Shown piece after piece: positions 61,240 through 64,000 of a stretch of DNA of 64,000 nt (its first letter is position 1; every line of letters starts with the position of its first letter). The DNA is from Sodiomyces alkalinus F11 (lineage: Eukaryota; Ascomycota; Sordariomycetes; Glomerellales; Plectosphaerellaceae). The position numbers were made by a program, and so were the translations under genes. Location: contig NW_021167079.1 of the NCBI RefSeq assembly GCF_003711515.1, positions 2,929 to 66,928 of the forward strand, written 5' to 3'. The notes under the pieces are model-generated. The model searched no databases and was not told the origin of the DNA. It saw only the letters and a program-made list of their open reading frames with translations.

Positions 61240-62230
61240 GAGCCTGCTAGTAAACAGGATATTGTGATAGCTCCAGGATATTGACAACTAACCTTCTAGG
61301 AAGCTAGCACCCTCTTTAAGATACCGAGGTTAAATATTAAGACCTAGTAGTATAAAAGAGACGCTATATTAGGCGCTATAAGTAGCCTCTATGTATCCTA
61401 TAGTCCCGAATACCCCGAGTTAAAGCTTAAGGTATAGAAGCTCTTCTTATAATAACGTTATAAACGTCGCCCTATAGATATAAGCTAGCTACGCCTCCAC
61501 GCTCGGTGTATCTTTAAGGAGCTATATCTAGATTACCCTCGTAGTATCTTCGTCTTCTTTACCTTTTACCTACGCGGCTTCTTCTATCGGTTTAATATTA
61601 CGCGACGACGTATCACTAAATAAACGACTAAGCCGCTAGTAGATCTTATCCATGCAATCACGAGCTCCCTTAGGTGTATTCGGCGTAACCAGGCTATCCC
61701 TCCTCTTCCTACCCTAAATAATACCTGCCCGAGACTAGGTATACTAATAAGGACTTAGCTAAACGACTTTTAGTCTCTTATCGTATCCCCTCGCACTAGA
61801 AAGAACTCGTCTATCCTTCCTAATCGTCGTTTTACAAATAATCGAATCCTTAATATAGATAAAACGCCTATCCCGTTTAAGTATCTTAATAGCTATACCT
61901 ACGATATTAAGGGTAGTAAGATAGTTAGTGTAAAAACAGAGCGTAATAGATATAATAAGCGGTAGGCCATCCTGATAATATTTGTCTTTATAGATAGTAT
62001 TTAACGTATTAAGCCTAAGCTAATATTCCATAGTAAACCTGATAGTACTATTAGAAAGAAGGAAGAATATCTATACCACGCTAGCGTTATAGTGGAATTT
62101 AATAACACGGCTTATAATAACAAAGTCCTTTTTACTCGCTAGATAAATAAAGAGTTAGTCCCCGCTATAGGTAATAAGAAATCTATACTGGTTATAGACG
62201 TGGTATTCTTCTATAAAACCCCCGGCTATA
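61240..62230 (+). pseudogene. pogo/Fot1-like DDE transposase relic
   Basis: A plus-strand frame, broken by RIP stops and frame changes, reads like fungal Tc1/mariner-pogo transposases. It has an N-terminal DNA-binding part near 61320-61450. RRITKQTTK and DLIHAITSS follow near 61600-61665. The first catalytic Asp motif region, NIDKTPIPFKYL, lies near 61850-61885, then TYDIKGSKIVSVKTE near 61895-61940. The second Asp region, ILVIDVVFFYKTP, lies near 62185-62222. After KTP the frame no longer matches the family, which suggests a break or insertion. No terminal repeats were identified. Confidence 0.6.
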
Positions 62231-64000
62231 ATAAAGGTATTCTTACAGGGCTTATCAATTATTATAATATGCCTATACCGGAAGGGCCGGGGGTAATAAC
62301 CTGTATATCGGCAGGCCTCGAAAAGACTTATAACCTTATTCTTAATTTCCGGCTATATAAGTCGGGTAAGGGGGACGCGACTATTATCGCCGCCGGGGGC
62401 GGTTATTATAACCTTTACCGTATAGCGCTAAATCTTATCCCTAAGGATAAGTCTATCCTCTAAGGTATTCCTTTTCTAGTCTAGCGGGTAATTCTATAGA
62501 TTCTCTAGGTTATCGATATCTTATCAAGGAATCGGCTATAATACCAGGGAAAAGATACACCGTAACGGATAATACTATTCGGACTTAATAGTCGTATATT
62601 ATAAAGACTTTAACTTAAGGAGGAAAAGGAGACTTTTCCCCCTCTACATTAACGTGGTAATTTAGTCTCGCCGAGTACTTAGCGATCCGAGCGTATCTCC
62701 GATCCTATATAGTGCTAATCCATAATACTACTTGGTTCCATATACTACCCCCTCTCTAATAGGGCTAGTCCTTTAGGTCTATTCTATCCCCCCCTACTAG
62801 GCAGAAGGTGTATATAACTCTAGCCTTATACGAACTCCGCCGTCCGGTCGGCGCTTATAATTAGTCGGCACCGGTAAGGCTATATGCCTCCTTCTAAATA
62901 TCACGACTTTTTTCCACGTATTATTAGGTAATCTGTAAACTATTAGCGGTAATTATATAGCTACCTCGCTTACTAATTACTATTCCTTTTCTAGTATCCC
63001 GCGTAATGGCCGGTAATTACTCGCCGTATTTTATAATATCACACTTATTACTATACCTTCCTTTATTATCGTAGTATATAGTATTATTAAATTAATTCTT
63101 ACTATTCTTTATACTTACTCCCTCTTTAGCCGGATTCGTAACTATGGCGAATATTCGCCTTATAGATAAAAGTTCTCGTGGCTCCCCTATAGTTATTCTT
63201 CTTTTCCTCTTTTCTTTACGTAATCTTTATTCCTTATTTTTACGTTTTGGTTCGCTGTTATATTTATAACTATATCTATATCCCTTATCTTATTCTTATC
63301 TAATATTAAACACTGGCTAATATATCTCTTCTATTTAGCGTTATTTAGGAATTATATCGTATACTATGCGATACTAATAAGGGGTAGTTAGGAAGCTACT
63401 CTAATAATCCGCCTTGTAGTTATTATATAGCCTCCTTAGCCACCGATATTTATATAGATTATATTAGCTACTTTACCACTAATATATATATGTATATTCT
63501 ATATTTCCGCTTATATTAAACCTGTATATCTATAAGTTTATCCTTACCCTCGCTAAATATTTGGCTTCTAATATATTCAGATCCCGGATAGTCTTCTAGA
63601 TACTACCTAAAGTATCTAGAATATTACCACTAATATCCTCTAGAATAAGATAGACGATAACCTAATAGCGATTAGTTAGCGTTATTTCTATCTATCCCTT
63701 TAGGCTATATAAAAGTAGTTCTATAAGGCCTTAGATAAGGCTATTCATCCTCCTACTACCGCTATCGCTAATCGCCTTATACTCGATAAGCTTTTATCTA
63801 TTCGGTTACTTTTAACTATTAACCGTATATTACGGGTTTATACTTATTATTCGCTATTAGTCGGCTCGCGCTAACTCCTCCTAGATTAATAATCTTCCCG
63901 TTAAGGACGCCTATTCCCTTATAGGAATAGTTATACCTCCTCGCGACTATAGCCTTATTACCTTTATTACACTAAGACAGGTAGTCCGCGATCTCCGGGG
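62231..64000. other. Mutated repeat region, unassigned
   Basis: An open stretch of about 75 codons (to 62463) continues from the transposase relic but has no recognised domain. The rest shows only short frames and the RIP base pattern. No LTR ends or LINE motifs were recognised before the window ends. Confidence 0.35.

Noticed and set aside
1..64000. A secondary-metabolite cluster, Starship-type cargo or other new system hidden in the AT-rich parts
   Set aside because: No tyrosine recombinase, polyketide or peptide synthetase, or intact unknown gene was found. The long stretches are explained by RIP-mutated retroelements or remain without frames.

Overview
The window looks like nuclear DNA of a filamentous ascomycete (Pezizomycotina). 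Three genes have typical fungal short introns with GT..AG ends. The rest is retrotransposon DNA with the marks of repeat-induced point mutation (RIP): CpA and TpG are scarce, TpA is in excess, and reading frames are broken almost only where Gln or Trp codons became stops. The order or genus cannot be told from the sequence.

Layout. Positions 1-21663 are RIP-mutated elements: a gag-like remnant, a minus-strand Tad1-type LINE (about 1.9-6.5 kb), a 5'-truncated Copia copy (A), a full-length minus-strand Copia (B, 9211-15592) nested in the LTR of A, and a full-length plus-strand Copia (C, 15687-21663). C sits inside an inverted LTR of its own family. Positions 21.7-27.1 kb are a gene island with one gene, NTE1. 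Positions 27.2-49.7 kb are again repeats: an AT-extreme stretch, a short LTR element (E), a second short LTR element (F) nested in E, and a LINE (G) nested in the LTR of F. Then come a second copy of B (H, 38277-44673, with an assembly gap), an inverted LTR piece, and a different minus-strand Copia (I). Positions 50.0-55.1 kb are the second gene island: FIG4 (+) and a TTI2-like gene (-), convergent and 33 bases apart at their stops. From 55.1 kb to the end the sequence is mutated again, with a short LTR-like repeat pair, a tRNA-like relic, a LINE (J) and a pogo/Fot1-like transposase relic.

The three genes are conserved housekeeping genes: an ER lysophospholipase/patatin protein, a PI(3,5)P2 phosphatase of the vacuole/endosome, and a cofactor for PIKK kinase folding. 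They do not form a pathway or cluster; they are intact islands in a repeat-rich region. I found no secondary-metabolite cluster, CRISPR array or new defence system. The most informative structure is the nested insertion history, which target-site duplications resolve, together with two apparent pairs of full-length and short LTR elements, a primer-binding site that fits a half-tRNA, a conserved perfect palindrome in two Copia copies, and the sharp edges of RIP damage next to genes.
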